Positions 1 to 10,477 of a DNA stretch of 38,885 nt are shown piece by piece. The notes beneath the pieces were generated by a model. That model had not been told where the DNA came from and searched no databases. It saw only the letters and a program-made list of their open reading frames with translations. Origin of the DNA: a bacterium BMS3Bbin09 (GTDB taxonomy: Bacteria > Nitrospirota > Thermodesulfovibrionia > UBA6902); assembly GCA_002897915.1 (NCBI GenBank), contig BDTS01000100.1, forward strand, positions 1 to 38,885. The letters are read 5' to 3'. Each line of letters opens with the position of its first letter. Within the stretch, counting starts at the first letter, position 1. Made by a program: the position numbers and the translations under genes.

Positions 1-63
1 TTTGTTCCGCAAATTCCCGGCCGGACAATAACCTCCCCTTTGTTTTATCATCATTATATGGAA

Positions 64-102
64 ATAAAAAAGGGCGGTCCATATCCCTATGGGCCGCCCT
101 TA
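64..102 (-). terminator. intrinsic terminator of ppdK
   Basis: Minus-strand AAGGGCGGCCCATAGGGATATGGACCGCCCTTTTTTA: long GC-rich stem followed by a T-run just after the ppdK stop. Confidence 0.85.
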
Positions 103-121
103 TTGCATAGCGTATCGCTGC

Positions 122-2866
122 TTATTTGTTTCTCTTATTCCTGATCTGTGCCTGTGCCGCGGCGAATCTTGCGATAGGAACCCTGAAAGGTGAACAGCTT
201 ACGTAGTCAAGGCCTATGTTGTGGCAGAACTCGACTGACTTCGGTTCTCCGCCGTGTTCACCGCAGATACCGAGCTTGATGTCCTTCTTGACCTTTCTGC
301 CTTTCTCTACAGCTATCTTCATGAATGCGCCAACACCGGCCTGATCGATAGAAACAAATGGATCATCTTTGAGAATACCTTCTTCTACATAGAAAGGCAG
401 GAACCTTCCAGCGTCATCCCTTGAAAGACCGAATACGGTTTGTGTAAGGTCGTTCGTGCCGAATGAGTAGAAGTCTGCGACCTCTGCGATCTTATCCGAG
501 GTCACACATGCGCGCGGAAGTTCGATCATTGTTCCGACTGTGTATGGGACCCTGACCTTTGCCTTTTTCTGGACTTCTTTAGCTACTTCGATCACAACAG
601 CCTTCATTGCTTCAAGTTCCTTCACATGACTTACGAGAGGGATCATGATCTCGGGAATGACTTTGATCTTCTTCTTTTTAAGAGCACAGGCTGCTTCCAT
701 AATAGCCTGAGCCTGCATTGCGTATATTTCAGGATAAGTCACACCAAGACGGCAGCCGCGATGTCCGAGCATGGGGTTGAACTCATGGAGAGATTCGTTC
801 TTTGCCTTGAGCTTTGCAAACGGCACTCTCATGCTCTTTGCGAGCGATTGGAGATCCTTGTCTGTATGTGGCAGGAACTCATGGAGAGGGGGATCGAGGA
901 GCCTGATCGTGACAGGCAGTCCCTTCATTTCTTTGAAGACGCCGAGGAAGTCATTTCTCTGGAACGGGAGGAGTTTTGCAAGTGCTTTCTGTCTTCCCTT
1001 AAGTGTTTCGGAGAGGATCATTTCTCTAACAACCTTGATCCTGTCAGCACCGAAGAACATATGCTCTGTTCTGCAGAGACCGATACCTTCAGCCCCGTAT
1101 TTGAGCGCTGTCCTGCAGTCGTCTGCGGACTCTGCGTTTGTTCTTACCTTGATGAATCTTGCCTTGTCGGCCCAGGTCATGAGCTCTGTGTACCATTTGT
1201 TGTGATCGGGGTTGGCCGGGTTGAGTTTGAGCCGACCTTCGTAGAAGGTTCCCTTTGAACCGTTCAGTGTGATCCAGTCGCCTTCCTTGAGGGTATTGCC
1301 GTTGACGCTCATGTTTTTCTTTTGCAGGTTTATCTGCACTTCAGAGCATCCGACGATACAGCACTTGCCCCATCCGCGCGCAACGAGTGCCGCGTGGCTG
1401 GTCATACCGCCTTTTGCTGTAAGAATTGCTTCTGCGGCGTGCATGCCGTGTACGTCTTCAGGAGAAGTCTCAGCGCGGACAAGGATCACTTTTTTGCCCT
1501 TCTTCGCCCATGCCGCCGCGTCGTCAGCAGTAAAGACGACCTGTCCCATGGCGCCGCCCGGTCCCGCAGGAAGTCCCTTTCCGAGCAGGGTGCCCTCCTT
1601 TTCGGCTAATGGATCGACACTCGGGTGAAGGAGTTCATCGATCTGGTCCGGCCTTACGCGCATTATGGCGGTCTCTTTTGATATCAGCTTGCTCTTTGCC
1701 ATTTCAACCGCCATGCGGATAGCGGCCTGTCCGTTACGTTTACCGATCCTTGTCTGGAGCATCCAGAGTTTTCCTTCTTCTATTGTGAACTCAATGTCCT
1801 GCATGTCCGAGTAATGGTTTTCAAGCCTTATTTCATAACTATGAAGTTCTTTGTATAACTTCGGCATATTCTCTTCAAGAGAAGGGAGATGCCTGGTGTC
1901 TTTGGTCTTTCCGGCCTTGTTAACCGGGTTTGGTGTCCTGAGTCCTGCGACAACGTCCTCACCCTGCGCGTTCGGGAGCCATTCGCCAAAGAACATGTTC
2001 TCGCCTGTGGCAGGGTTACGTGTGAAGGCAACACCTGTTGCCGAGTTGTCACCTGTGTTTCCGAAGACCATTGTCTGTACGTTAACTGCCGTGCCCCACC
2101 AGTCAGGGAGTTTTTCGATCTTTCTATATGCGATCGCGCGCTTGCCCATCCATGATGAGAAAACAGCGCCGACACTGCCCCAGAGCTGTTCCTCGGGAGA
2201 GTCAGGGAAAGGTTTCTTCAGTGTCTGTTTGATGATCTTCTTAAACTGGTCACAGAGTTTCATCAGATCTTCTACCGTAAGGTTCGTGTCACTCTTGTAG
2301 CCTTTTTTCTTCTTTACTGCATCGAGCGCGGACTCAAGTTTGTGACGGATACCGTCATGGTCGGTTTTAGGTTCGATACCACCACCCTTTTCCATAACAA
2401 CATCCGAGTACATCATCATCAGACGGCGGTACGCGTCGTATACAAAACGCGGGTTGTTCGTCTTTTTGATGAGTCCGGGAATAGTCTTTGTTGTAAGGCC
2501 TGCGTTAAGTATGGTCTCCATCATCCCGGGCATTGATGCACGCGCTCCGGAACGTATTGACATAAGGAGAGGGTCTTTGGGGTCTCCGAACTTCTTGCCC
2601 ATGATCTTTTCGACTTTTGCCATGGCCTTAGCTACCTGACCTTTTAGCTCCTTGGGATATTTTTGCTTGTTCTCATAAAAAAGAGTACAGACTTCAGTGG
2701 TGATCGTAAATCCTGGCGGAACAGGAAGCTTGAGCTTTTTGTGTCCGGCCATTTCAGCCAGATTGGCGCCTTTTCCTCCAAGCAGATTTTTCATGCCGCT
2801 GTTTCCGTCGGCCTTTCCAGCTCCGAAAAAATAGACTAATTTTTTTGCCATTACTACCCTCCCCAA
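122..2866 (-). CDS. ppdK: pyruvate, phosphate dikinase
   Basis: Full-length ORF; N-terminal FGAGKADGNSGMKNLLGGKGANLAEM, phospho-His region AEAILTAKGGMTSHAALVARGWGKCCIVG and C-terminal PEP-binding barrel GICGEHGGEPKSVEF are typical of PPDK. Actual start may be MAKKLVYFFG. Confidence 0.96.
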   Translation of the reverse strand: MGRVVMAKKLVYFFGAGKADGNSGMKNLLGGKGANLAEMAGHKKLKLPVPPGFTITTEVCTLFYENKQKYPKELKGQVAKAMAKVEKIMGKKFGDPKDPLLMSIRSGARASMPGMMETILNAGLTTKTIPGLIKKTNNPRFVYDAYRRLMMMYSDVVMEKGGGIEPKTDHDGIRHKLESALDAVKKKKGYKSDTNLTVEDLMKLCDQFKKIIKQTLKKPFPDSPEEQLWGSVGAVFSSWMGKRAIAYRKIEKLPDWWGTAVNVQTMVFGNTGDNSATGVAFTRNPATGENMFFGEWLPNAQGEDVVAGLRTPNPVNKAGKTKDTRHLPSLEENMPKLYKELHSYEIRLENHYSDMQDIEFTIEEGKLWMLQTRIGKRNGQAAIRMAVEMAKSKLISKETAIMRVRPDQIDELLHPSVDPLAEKEGTLLGKGLPAGPGGAMGQVVFTADDAAAWAKKGKKVILVRAETSPEDVHGMHAAEAILTAKGGMTSHAALVARGWGKCCIVGCSEVQINLQKKNMSVNGNTLKEGDWITLNGSKGTFYEGRLKLNPANPDHNKWYTELMTWADKARFIKVRTNAESADDCRTALKYGAEGIGLCRTEHMFFGADRIKVVREMILSETLKGRQKALAKLLPFQRNDFLGVFKEMKGLPVTIRLLDPPLHEFLPHTDKDLQSLAKSMRVPFAKLKAKNESLHEFNPMLGHRGCRLGVTYPEIYAMQAQAIMEAACALKKKKIKVIPEIMIPLVSHVKELEAMKAVVIEVAKEVQKKAKVRVPYTVGTMIELPRACVTSDKIAEVADFYSFGTNDLTQTVFGLSRDDAGRFLPFYVEEGILKDDPFVSIDQAGVGAFMKIAVEKGRKVKKDIKLGICGEHGGEPKSVEFCHNIGLDYVSCSPFRVPIARFAAAQAQIRNKRNK

Positions 2867-3193
2867 TGAAATTTATTTGGATTGATATTATTTACGATGC
2901 AGTACAAAGAAAATTATTTTACATAATTAACAAGCTAAATTCAAACCCAAAAAGCTTACTCTTATATAAAAAAGACTAATCATGAAAAATTTAAGGTAAT
3001 AGGGCCTGCCACCGATAATGAATTAGCGGGTATTCTTTGAGTAAAATAACACATCCTGTGTTGAATAATTGGCATTATTACAGATAATAAAAGTGCTAAG
3101 GCATATAAATATAAGGCTTTTAAGTTGGCATATTATATGCATTAATATTATAGTGTTAGAAATATACTATTATCAATGCTGGTGGAGGTTTAA

Positions 3194-4087
3194 TTGAAGA
3201 CAGGTTGTTATAGATCAGGGATAAATAAATTCAGCGCTGTTCTGCTCTCTTTCATATTTCTTCTTCTTATTACGGGGACGACTTACGCAACGGAACTGAC
3301 GATTGGTATTATCCCCGAGCATAATGTCTTTGAACAGATCAAAAAATACAATCTTATTGGCGAATATATAAAAGGTAAGACCGGGATAAGTATAAAATTC
3401 TCGTTCCTTTCCAAGTACGGCAATATTATCGAGAGCTTTGAAGCCGAAAATCTGGACGGCGCCTTCTGGGGGAGTTTTACCGGGGCAATGGCTATAAGAA
3501 AGCTTAATATAGAGCTTATTGCGAGACCGGTCAAGCAATATCAGGGTTATATATTCGTACATAAGTACAGCATCATAAAAGATCCCTCTGATATGGAGGG
3601 CATGGTTATTGCCTTTGTCGATAAGGCTACGACATCTGGATATTTATTTCCCATGGCATATTTAAATAAAGCCGGCATCAGGGACATAGACAAATTTTTC
3701 AAGAAATCTTATTTCACAGGCAGTCATCAGGAAGCAATATACGCGGTCCTTGAAAGAGAGGCAAATATCGGATGCGCCAATAACATAACATTCGATTCTC
3801 TGGCCGCTGAAGATCCCCGGGTAAATGATGAACTAGTAGTGATCGCGAAGTCACCCGACCTGCCCAATAACGGTCTTGGTCTAAGAAAGGAAATGCCTTT
3901 TGCGATCAAAGAACAACTTAAGCGTGTTCTGCTCGAAATGGACAGAGACCCGAATGGCATCAAGGTGCTGAAAGAGTTCGGTGCCGAACGTTTCATTGAG
4001 ACCAGTGAAAACGATTATGCTCCGGTATTCGATATTGCCGGAGAGGCCGGTATTGATCTTAAGAATTATGAATACACGTATAAATGA
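3194..4087 (+). CDS. PhnD-like phosphate/phosphonate-family periplasmic substrate-binding protein
   Basis: Signal peptide, then LTIGIIPEHNVFEQIKKYNLIGEYIKGKTGI and GMVIAFVDKATTSGYLFPMAYLNKAGI typical of the PhnD-like family. Confidence 0.85.
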   Translation: MKTGCYRSGINKFSAVLLSFIFLLLITGTTYATELTIGIIPEHNVFEQIKKYNLIGEYIKGKTGISIKFSFLSKYGNIIESFEAENLDGAFWGSFTGAMAIRKLNIELIARPVKQYQGYIFVHKYSIIKDPSDMEGMVIAFVDKATTSGYLFPMAYLNKAGIRDIDKFFKKSYFTGSHQEAIYAVLEREANIGCANNITFDSLAAEDPRVNDELVVIAKSPDLPNNGLGLRKEMPFAIKEQLKRVLLEMDRDPNGIKVLKEFGAERFIETSENDYAPVFDIAGEAGIDLKNYEYTYK

Positions 4088-4103
4088 GGAGAAACAGTTA
4101 TAA

Positions 4104-6992
4104 ATGAAACGTAAGATAGTTATTTCACTGTTCGCTCTTTTTCTTTTCTTCACACTCGGCGCGATCATAGCATCTATTTATATAAAGGATAATAATGCGA
4201 AGCTGGAACGCATTATCAAACTCCATGAGGTTGAACAACTGAGACGGACGCTGCTGATCAATCTCCAGACCGTCCAGTCGGACCTTTACACTGTCAAGAC
4301 CCCTTTTGAGACAAATCTCAATGCCATTGTCAAAAATGCGGCGAACCTTGAGGACGCGGCTAGTAAATGTTCTTCATGCCATCATCCGCCGAACCTCGAC
4401 AAAAAGATACTGAATGTCCAGTCTCTTATCAAGGACTATGAAAATGCCCTTAGCTACTACATAACAGTCTCAGCGAATCCCGTAAGAATGGCGGAACTGA
4501 AATCTAACGCGGCAAAAACAGGAGAGAAGCTCATTACACTTACAAAGAATATGTCCCATAATGCAAGTCAGAGTATAGAGCAATTGACTACCTATGCATC
4601 CATAAAGATAAATCACGCAAAGACAGCTCTTGTGATAACTCTTGTAGTGACCTTTGTCCTGGGCATTATTGTCGCCATAATTCTTACGAAGTCCGTGACA
4701 AAGCCTGTCAAGGAACTTGTTAATGCTACCAGGATGATCTCATCAGGGAAATTCGGGACAACGATATCCTTTAAGGATAAGACCGAGTTCGGGGAGCTTG
4801 CTAGCCATTTCAATAAGATGAGCACTGCGATCAAGGAGGGGTACGAGAAGATACAGCAGGAGACCAAAGAGCGCTGGCAGGCGGAAGAGGCGGTGATCAA
4901 ATCAGGGAAGTTTCTTCATACGATCTTTGATAGCATAAGAGACCCGTTCTGTATCATCGATAACAATTATAAGATAGTAAGGGTCAATGAGGCATACGCT
5001 GAGCTTAAGAAAAAAGAGATCAATGAGCTCGTTGGAAAAAAATGTTATGAGGCCACCCGCGGTAAGAGCAGGATCTGCGATGAATGTATAGTCAAGGCGA
5101 CGTTTCTCTCGGCCGACCCCGCTGAAAGAGCGAACCTTATAACCTATGACGACGGCACAAGGATATGGCTCGAGATCCATACATATCCTATATTTGATGA
5201 AGAGGGGAACGTATCGCATATTATTGAATATATAAGAGACATTACCGATCGTAAGCTATCGGACGAGGCCATGAGGGAAAGTGAAGAACGCTATATGCTA
5301 GCAGCCAGAGGCGCCAATGACGGTCTCTGGGACTGGAACATGAAGTCCAATGATATCTACTATTCTTCCCGCTGGAAGTCAATGCTTGGTTTTAAAGAGG
5401 GCGAGATCAAAAACAATCCGGCTGAGTGGCTCGATCGGATACATCCAGATGACCGTATGCATGTTGAAACGGAGATAGCTGCTCATATCAACGGACACAC
5501 GCCGAATTTGCAAAGCGAGCATCGTATTATGCATAAGAATGGGACGTACCGTTGGGTTCTTGTACGGGGACTTGCCGTACGTGACGCCATACTAAATATC
5601 TATCGTATGGCTGGGTCGATCACAGACATTACGGAACGGAAGATGACCGAAGAACAGCTGATCTTTGATGCGCTGCACGATGCCCTGACAGGTCTCCCGA
5701 ACAGAGTTCTCTTCATGGATCGTCTCACGCATGCGGTCGACCGTGAAAAGAGGAAGAGTAATGAATTGTTTGCAGTAATCTTTCTCGATATGGACAGGTT
5801 CAAGGTGTTGAACGACAGTCTCGGTCATACGGCCGGTGATAAACTGCTTGTCGCAATCAGCCAGAGGCTTAAAGAGGGCCTCCGGCCTGGGGACACTATC
5901 GCGCGTCTGGGCGGAGATGAATTTGCAATTCTACTTGAAGACCTTAAGGACGTGAAGGAGGCCATCCAGATCTCCGAACGGGTTCTCGAAAAACTGCGTC
6001 TTACTTTTGACTTGGACGGACAGGAGATATTTGCTACCGCAAGTCTCGGGATAGCCTTAAGCTCGAAGGAATATGAAAATCCGGAATACCTTCTGCGCGA
6101 TGCTGATATAGCCATGTACCAGGCAAAGGCCAACGGCTGTAACCGCTATGAGGTCTTTGATAATAGTATGTATGACAATGCGGTTGCCCGTCTGCAGCTG
6201 GAGACGGACCTGAGGCAGGCGATGAATCAGGAAGAGTTCAGGCTTCATTATCAGCCTATCATATCAATGAAGACCGGAAAGATCACGGGTGTAGAGGGTC
6301 TTATTAGATGGCAGCACCCGCTAAAAGGGCTCATAAATCCCGATGAATTTATCCCGACCGCTGAAGAAACCGGACTTATCGTGACTATCGGTGAATGGGT
6401 CATATCAGAGGCAGCTCATCAGTTGAGCAGATGGCAGAAAATATTCCCCTTCGATCCTCCGTTGACGGTCAGTGTGAATATTTCGAGCAAGCAACTGCTG
6501 CCTACTCTTGTAAAACATATAAAGGATGTGCTTGGGAAGACAGGCCTCGATCCAGGCAGTCTGATCCTGGAGATTACAGAGAGTATCCTTATGGAAAGTG
6601 CTGAAATGGTGGCCCCGTTGTTACTTCAATTAAAGGGACTGGGAGTTAAGCTGTATATCGATGACTTCGGAACCGGGTATTCGTCCCTTAGTTACCTGCA
6701 TGGCTTTCCTGTCGATGTATTAAAGATAGACCGTTCGTTCATCGCCAGGATAGGTTCAAATGGAGACAACCTTGAGATCGTCAAGGCAATTGTGACCTTG
6801 GCCCACAGTCTTGACATGAAGGTGATAGCAGAGGGTGTGGAGACTGAGGAACAGCTTGAAAAGCTGAAAAAATTGGGATGCGAATATATACAGGGGTTTT
6901 TCTATTCCAAGCCTCTCGAAATGAAGATGTTTGAAGACTTGTTGAAGCAATCAGGCGGTGACCTGTTAGATTACCTGAAAAACAAGAAATGA
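4104..6992 (+). CDS. membrane sensor with periplasmic CXXCH haem-c motif, HAMP, PAS, PAS, GGDEF and EAL domains
   Basis: KCSSCHH in the periplasmic region, two TM segments, HAMP, two PAS/PAC regions, RPGD-TIARL-GGDEF (I-site plus active site), and EAL domain with DDFGTGYSSLSYL and AEGVET. Confidence 0.93.
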   Translation: MKRKIVISLFALFLFFTLGAIIASIYIKDNNAKLERIIKLHEVEQLRRTLLINLQTVQSDLYTVKTPFETNLNAIVKNAANLEDAASKCSSCHHPPNLDKKILNVQSLIKDYENALSYYITVSANPVRMAELKSNAAKTGEKLITLTKNMSHNASQSIEQLTTYASIKINHAKTALVITLVVTFVLGIIVAIILTKSVTKPVKELVNATRMISSGKFGTTISFKDKTEFGELASHFNKMSTAIKEGYEKIQQETKERWQAEEAVIKSGKFLHTIFDSIRDPFCIIDNNYKIVRVNEAYAELKKKEINELVGKKCYEATRGKSRICDECIVKATFLSADPAERANLITYDDGTRIWLEIHTYPIFDEEGNVSHIIEYIRDITDRKLSDEAMRESEERYMLAARGANDGLWDWNMKSNDIYYSSRWKSMLGFKEGEIKNNPAEWLDRIHPDDRMHVETEIAAHINGHTPNLQSEHRIMHKNGTYRWVLVRGLAVRDAILNIYRMAGSITDITERKMTEEQLIFDALHDALTGLPNRVLFMDRLTHAVDREKRKSNELFAVIFLDMDRFKVLNDSLGHTAGDKLLVAISQRLKEGLRPGDTIARLGGDEFAILLEDLKDVKEAIQISERVLEKLRLTFDLDGQEIFATASLGIALSSKEYENPEYLLRDADIAMYQAKANGCNRYEVFDNSMYDNAVARLQLETDLRQAMNQEEFRLHYQPIISMKTGKITGVEGLIRWQHPLKGLINPDEFIPTAEETGLIVTIGEWVISEAAHQLSRWQKIFPFDPPLTVSVNISSKQLLPTLVKHIKDVLGKTGLDPGSLILEITESILMESAEMVAPLLLQLKGLGVKLYIDDFGTGYSSLSYLHGFPVDVLKIDRSFIARIGSNGDNLEIVKAIVTLAHSLDMKVIAEGVETEEQLEKLKKLGCEYIQGFFYSKPLEMKMFEDLLKQSGGDLLDYLKNKK

Positions 6993-7036
6993 GATTGAAA
7001 GGTGTTTTGTTGATTGGGAAGCCGTGCCTTGATCTA

Positions 7037-9070
7037 CTACTCGATAATTTTGGAAAAATTCCCCAGTGAATTAAAAATTCTCCTGACATAAGAGAGCAAT
7101 GCGAGACGGTTATTCTTTATCCCGTCATCCTTGTCCATTACAAGGACCTTTTCAAAGAATATATCGATCGGTTTTTCAAGTTTAAAGAGAAGATTAAAAT
7201 CCCCTGCAACTAAATCATTATTAACATTTTTGGCAGCTATGAATAATTCTTTCTCAGCCTCCTCGGTAAACAGACTTTCATTGACTTCACTATCCTGATC
7301 TTCTTGAAGAATATTATAGACTCTTTTTGCGGCGACAACCATGGCTGGGAAAGTCGGATTGTTCTTGAGTTCGGAAATGATGCTGATTCTCTGCTCTATG
7401 TCTTTGAGATTTAACACTAGAGTCGATAATACGGCATTGACAACATCATAGCTGTGCCCCTCTAAAATCAGGATGCCCTCTAGTCTCTGGGCAAAGAAGC
7501 GCAGGATACAATTTGTAAGTTCTGTTCTCTTTTCTTCCGAGGTTTCCAGGCCCTTAAGTGACGCCTCTATAAGTGAGTTGAGAGAATCGGGATAGTCTGT
7601 GGTCCGTAATATATGTATTATCCCGGCCGCCTGCCTCCTTAAGGCAAAGGGGTCCTCTGACCCGGACGGGATCATGTCCAGGTAAAAGAAGGAGGCGATA
7701 TTGTCGAGCTTATCCGAAAGTGAGACTATTGTACCGATCTCTTCCGAAGGCAACGAGTCCCCGGCAAACCTCGGCATGTAATGTTCATTTATTGCGGTTG
7801 CCACATCGCTCTCCTCGCCGGAAATATTGGCATAGGTCATACCCATATAGCCCTGCAGTTCGGGGAACTCACCAACTGCTCCGGTTACGAGATCGGCCTT
7901 ACAGAGCATTGAGGCTCTTTGTGCCTTTTCTTTCAGGGCGGGGTTGAGTCTGTCAGCGATATGGGCTGAGAGGGAAGATATCCTCTCTGCCTTGTCGTAA
8001 ACGCTCCCGAGCTTTTCCTGGAAGGTCACATTCTTGAGTTCTTCGATCAGGTCCCATAATTTATTCTTCTGGTCGTCTATAAAATAGAAACGGGCGTCCT
8101 CAAGTCTTGCCCGGAGCACGCGCTCCGAGCCCCTTTTAACAGTATCATTGATCGCGGTATTCATGTTGCTTATGGCAATGAAAGATGACGCCATATTGCC
8201 TTCGGCGTCTTCCATCGCGAAATATTTCTGGTGAGATCTCATGACCGTGATCAGCAGCTCTTTTGGAAGAGAGAGATACTTGTCCTCAAAATTCCCGAGT
8301 ACCGGAGTAGGGTGTTCAACAAGGTTCGTGACGGTCTCGAGCAGTTCCTCGTCCTCAATGGCTCTGCAGCCAGCTAATGACTCTATTTCCTTTATGCCTT
8401 TGGAAATCATGTTCTTCCGCTCATTGCAGTCGGCGATAACATGGTTCTTTTTTAGTAGAGACAGATACGAGCCGCTCTCTTTTATCTTCACGGCTTTCGG
8501 AGACAGGAACCGGTGCCCGTACGAGACGTCTCCGCTCTTTATCCCGTTGAGTTCGAAAGGAATGACCTTGTTATCCAATGTTGCAAGGATCCATTGTATC
8601 GGCCTGAAATATCGCAGGGAACTGTCGCCCCATCTCATGGACTTCGGGAGCTTGAGGGATGATATGATCTTTGGAAGTTCTTCAGAAAGCACATCTATTG
8701 TTGGGCTGCCTTTTTTCTCTACAGTGGCCGAGACATAGTCTCCCTTGTCGGTCTCTCTGATTGTTAGCTCGCTGACATCGATCCCCAGGGACCTTGCGAA
8801 ACCCGTGGCTGCTTTTGTCGGGTTGCCGTCCTTGTCGTAAGCCGCCTTTTTGGAAGGACCTGTTGAGCTAATGGTCCTGTCTTCCTGTTTTTCAGCTACA
8901 TCTATAAGCAGCGCCAGCCGCCTTGGCGTCGCGTATTCTGAGATCGTACCGTAGCTTATTGAAGACTCATCAAAAAATTTGGTGAGATCAGCTTTTAGCA
9001 GTTCCAATCCTTTTGGGACGAACCTTGCGGGTATTTCCTCTGATCCTATTTCTATTAATAAAGATTTCAT
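7037..9070 (-). CDS. glyS: glycyl-tRNA synthetase beta subunit
   Basis: [17 protein letters not shown] start (the ATG at 9068-9070 overlaps the glyQ stop; the track ORF start at 9223 is too long); PHRFLSP-type and [11 protein letters not shown] motifs of GlyS. Confidence 0.95.
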   Translation of the reverse strand: MKSLLIEIGSEEIPARFVPKGLELLKADLTKFFDESSISYGTISEYATPRRLALLIDVAEKQEDRTISSTGPSKKAAYDKDGNPTKAATGFARSLGIDVSELTIRETDKGDYVSATVEKKGSPTIDVLSEELPKIISSLKLPKSMRWGDSSLRYFRPIQWILATLDNKVIPFELNGIKSGDVSYGHRFLSPKAVKIKESGSYLSLLKKNHVIADCNERKNMISKGIKEIESLAGCRAIEDEELLETVTNLVEHPTPVLGNFEDKYLSLPKELLITVMRSHQKYFAMEDAEGNMASSFIAISNMNTAINDTVKRGSERVLRARLEDARFYFIDDQKNKLWDLIEELKNVTFQEKLGSVYDKAERISSLSAHIADRLNPALKEKAQRASMLCKADLVTGAVGEFPELQGYMGMTYANISGEESDVATAINEHYMPRFAGDSLPSEEIGTIVSLSDKLDNIASFFYLDMIPSGSEDPFALRRQAAGIIHILRTTDYPDSLNSLIEASLKGLETSEEKRTELTNCILRFFAQRLEGILILEGHSYDVVNAVLSTLVLNLKDIEQRISIISELKNNPTFPAMVVAAKRVYNILQEDQDSEVNESLFTEEAEKELFIAAKNVNNDLVAGDFNLLFKLEKPIDIFFEKVLVMDKDDGIKNNRLALLSYVRRIFNSLGNFSKIIE

Positions 9071-9936
9071 TTTTTTAACAACGGAAATTCCATTTCTTCC
9101 CGCAGTTTCATATAGCCGAGAGCGCATTTTCTGGAGAGGTTCCTGACTTTTGCGATATAAGCAGTCCTCTCGGTAACGCTTATGGCGCCGCGGGCGTCCA
9201 GCAGGTTGAAGCTGTGCGAACACTTGAGGCAGTAATCGTATGCAGGCAGGACAAGCCCCTGTTTTATCATGCTCAACGCCTCTTTTTCATATTTCTCAAA
9301 AAGACTGAAGAGCAGATCAGTGTCAGCCATATCAAAATTATATTTGGAGAACTGTATCTCTGTTTCATGGTGTATGTCACCGTACGTGATATTGTCGTTC
9401 CACTTCAGGTCGTACACATTGTCGACTTCCTGGAGGTACATGGCGATACGCTCAATACCGTAAGTGAGTTCCACGGATACGGGTTTCAGCTCAATGCCCC
9501 CCACCTGCTGAAAATATGTGAACTGTGTGACCTCCATACCATCGAGCCATACTTCCCAGCCGAGTCCCCAGGCCCCGAGTGTGGGTGATTCCCAGTCGTC
9601 TTCGACGAACCGTATATCGTGTTCGAGCAGGTTGATATTGATCTCCTCGAGGCTTTTAAGGTAAAGCTCTTGTGTGTTGGGTGGTGAGGGTTTCAGTATG
9701 ACCTGATACTGATAATAGTGCTGTAGCCTGTTTGGGTTTTCCCCGTACCTGCCGTCCGTGGGTCTTCTGGAGGGTTCGACATATGCGGTTTTCCAGGGTT
9801 CTGGTCCGAGCACCCTGAAGAATGTCGCGGGATTGAATGTGCCGGCGCCCACCTCGATATCATACGGCTGGTGGATCACACAGCCTTCTCTGGCCCAGAA
9901 GGCATGAAGCTTTAATATAAGGTCTTGTAAATGCAA
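9067..9936 (-). CDS. glyQ: glycyl-tRNA synthetase alpha subunit
   Basis: [48 protein letters not shown] is characteristic of GlyQ. Confidence 0.98.
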   Translation of the reverse strand: MHLQDLILKLHAFWAREGCVIHQPYDIEVGAGTFNPATFFRVLGPEPWKTAYVEPSRRPTDGRYGENPNRLQHYYQYQVILKPSPPNTQELYLKSLEEININLLEHDIRFVEDDWESPTLGAWGLGWEVWLDGMEVTQFTYFQQVGGIELKPVSVELTYGIERIAMYLQEVDNVYDLKWNDNITYGDIHHETEIQFSKYNFDMADTDLLFSLFEKYEKEALSMIKQGLVLPAYDYCLKCSHSFNLLDARGAISVTERTAYIAKVRNLSRKCALGYMKLREEMEFPLLKK

Positions 9937-10039
9937 TTTTTATTAATGATTTAGGGTTTTTACAATTTTTATCAAAAAAGATTTATGAGAATAAATCTTA
10001 ATAGAAGTATGGGGCTTTGTCAAATATAAAGCTGAGTTA

Positions 10040-10069
10040 AATAGATGAAATTTCTTGATTTCATCTATT
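10040..10069. repeat. perfect 12-bp inverted repeat (6-nt loop) in the glyQ/nfu divergent region
   Basis: AATAGATGAAAT ttcttg ATTTCATCTATT. Confidence 0.8.
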
Positions 10070-10116
10070 CGTACGAAACTTATGCCTGTGGTACAAAAGA
10101 TAATTGTTGACCAAAT

Positions 10117-10132
10117 TATGATTAAAATCATA
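10117..10132. promoter_or_regulatory. palindromic FNR/CRP-like site upstream of nfu
   Basis: TATGATTAAAATCATA. Confidence 0.45.
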
Positions 10133-10179
10133 GACTTAATTTTAATATACAGTAAAATATACATCAAAGGAGAAATATA

Positions 10180-10407
10180 ATGTTAAAAGAAAAGGTTGAA
10201 GCTGTTCTGGACAAGGTAAGACCCATGCTACAGAGGGATGGAGGCGATGTTGAGCTTGTGGAGGTGCGGGACGATGGTGTTGTGAAGGTAAGGCTGACGG
10301 GTGCGTGCTCCGGATGTCCGATGTCAACAATGACCCTCAAAAACGCTATTGAGGAAACTATTAAGAAAGAGATCCCTGAAATAAAGTCAGTTGAACAGGT
10401 AAGCTGA
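10180..10407 (+). CDS. NifU C-terminal-domain (Nfu-type) Fe-S scaffold protein
   Basis: VRPMLQRDGGDVELVEV...LTGACSGCPMSTMTLKNAIEETIKKEIPEI with CXXC motif. Confidence 0.95.
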   Translation: MLKEKVEAVLDKVRPMLQRDGGDVELVEVRDDGVVKVRLTGACSGCPMSTMTLKNAIEETIKKEIPEIKSVEQVS

Positions 10408-10477
10408 TCCTGATAATATGCCCCTGACCGTATGTCCGGGGAGATAAGGTTTTAACTTTAACTGAAAGGTTTGGAAG

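Noticed and set aside
626-2639. Plus-strand ORFs opposite ppdK (626-1258, 771-1205, 1269-1628, 1851-2300 and others)
   Set aside because: Entirely antisense to a full-length conserved PPDK gene; no recognisable domains; typical shadow ORFs.
9937-10180. T-box or glycine riboswitch in the glyQ leader
   Set aside because: No T-box sequence or glycine aptamer signature seen; only simple AT-rich hairpins.
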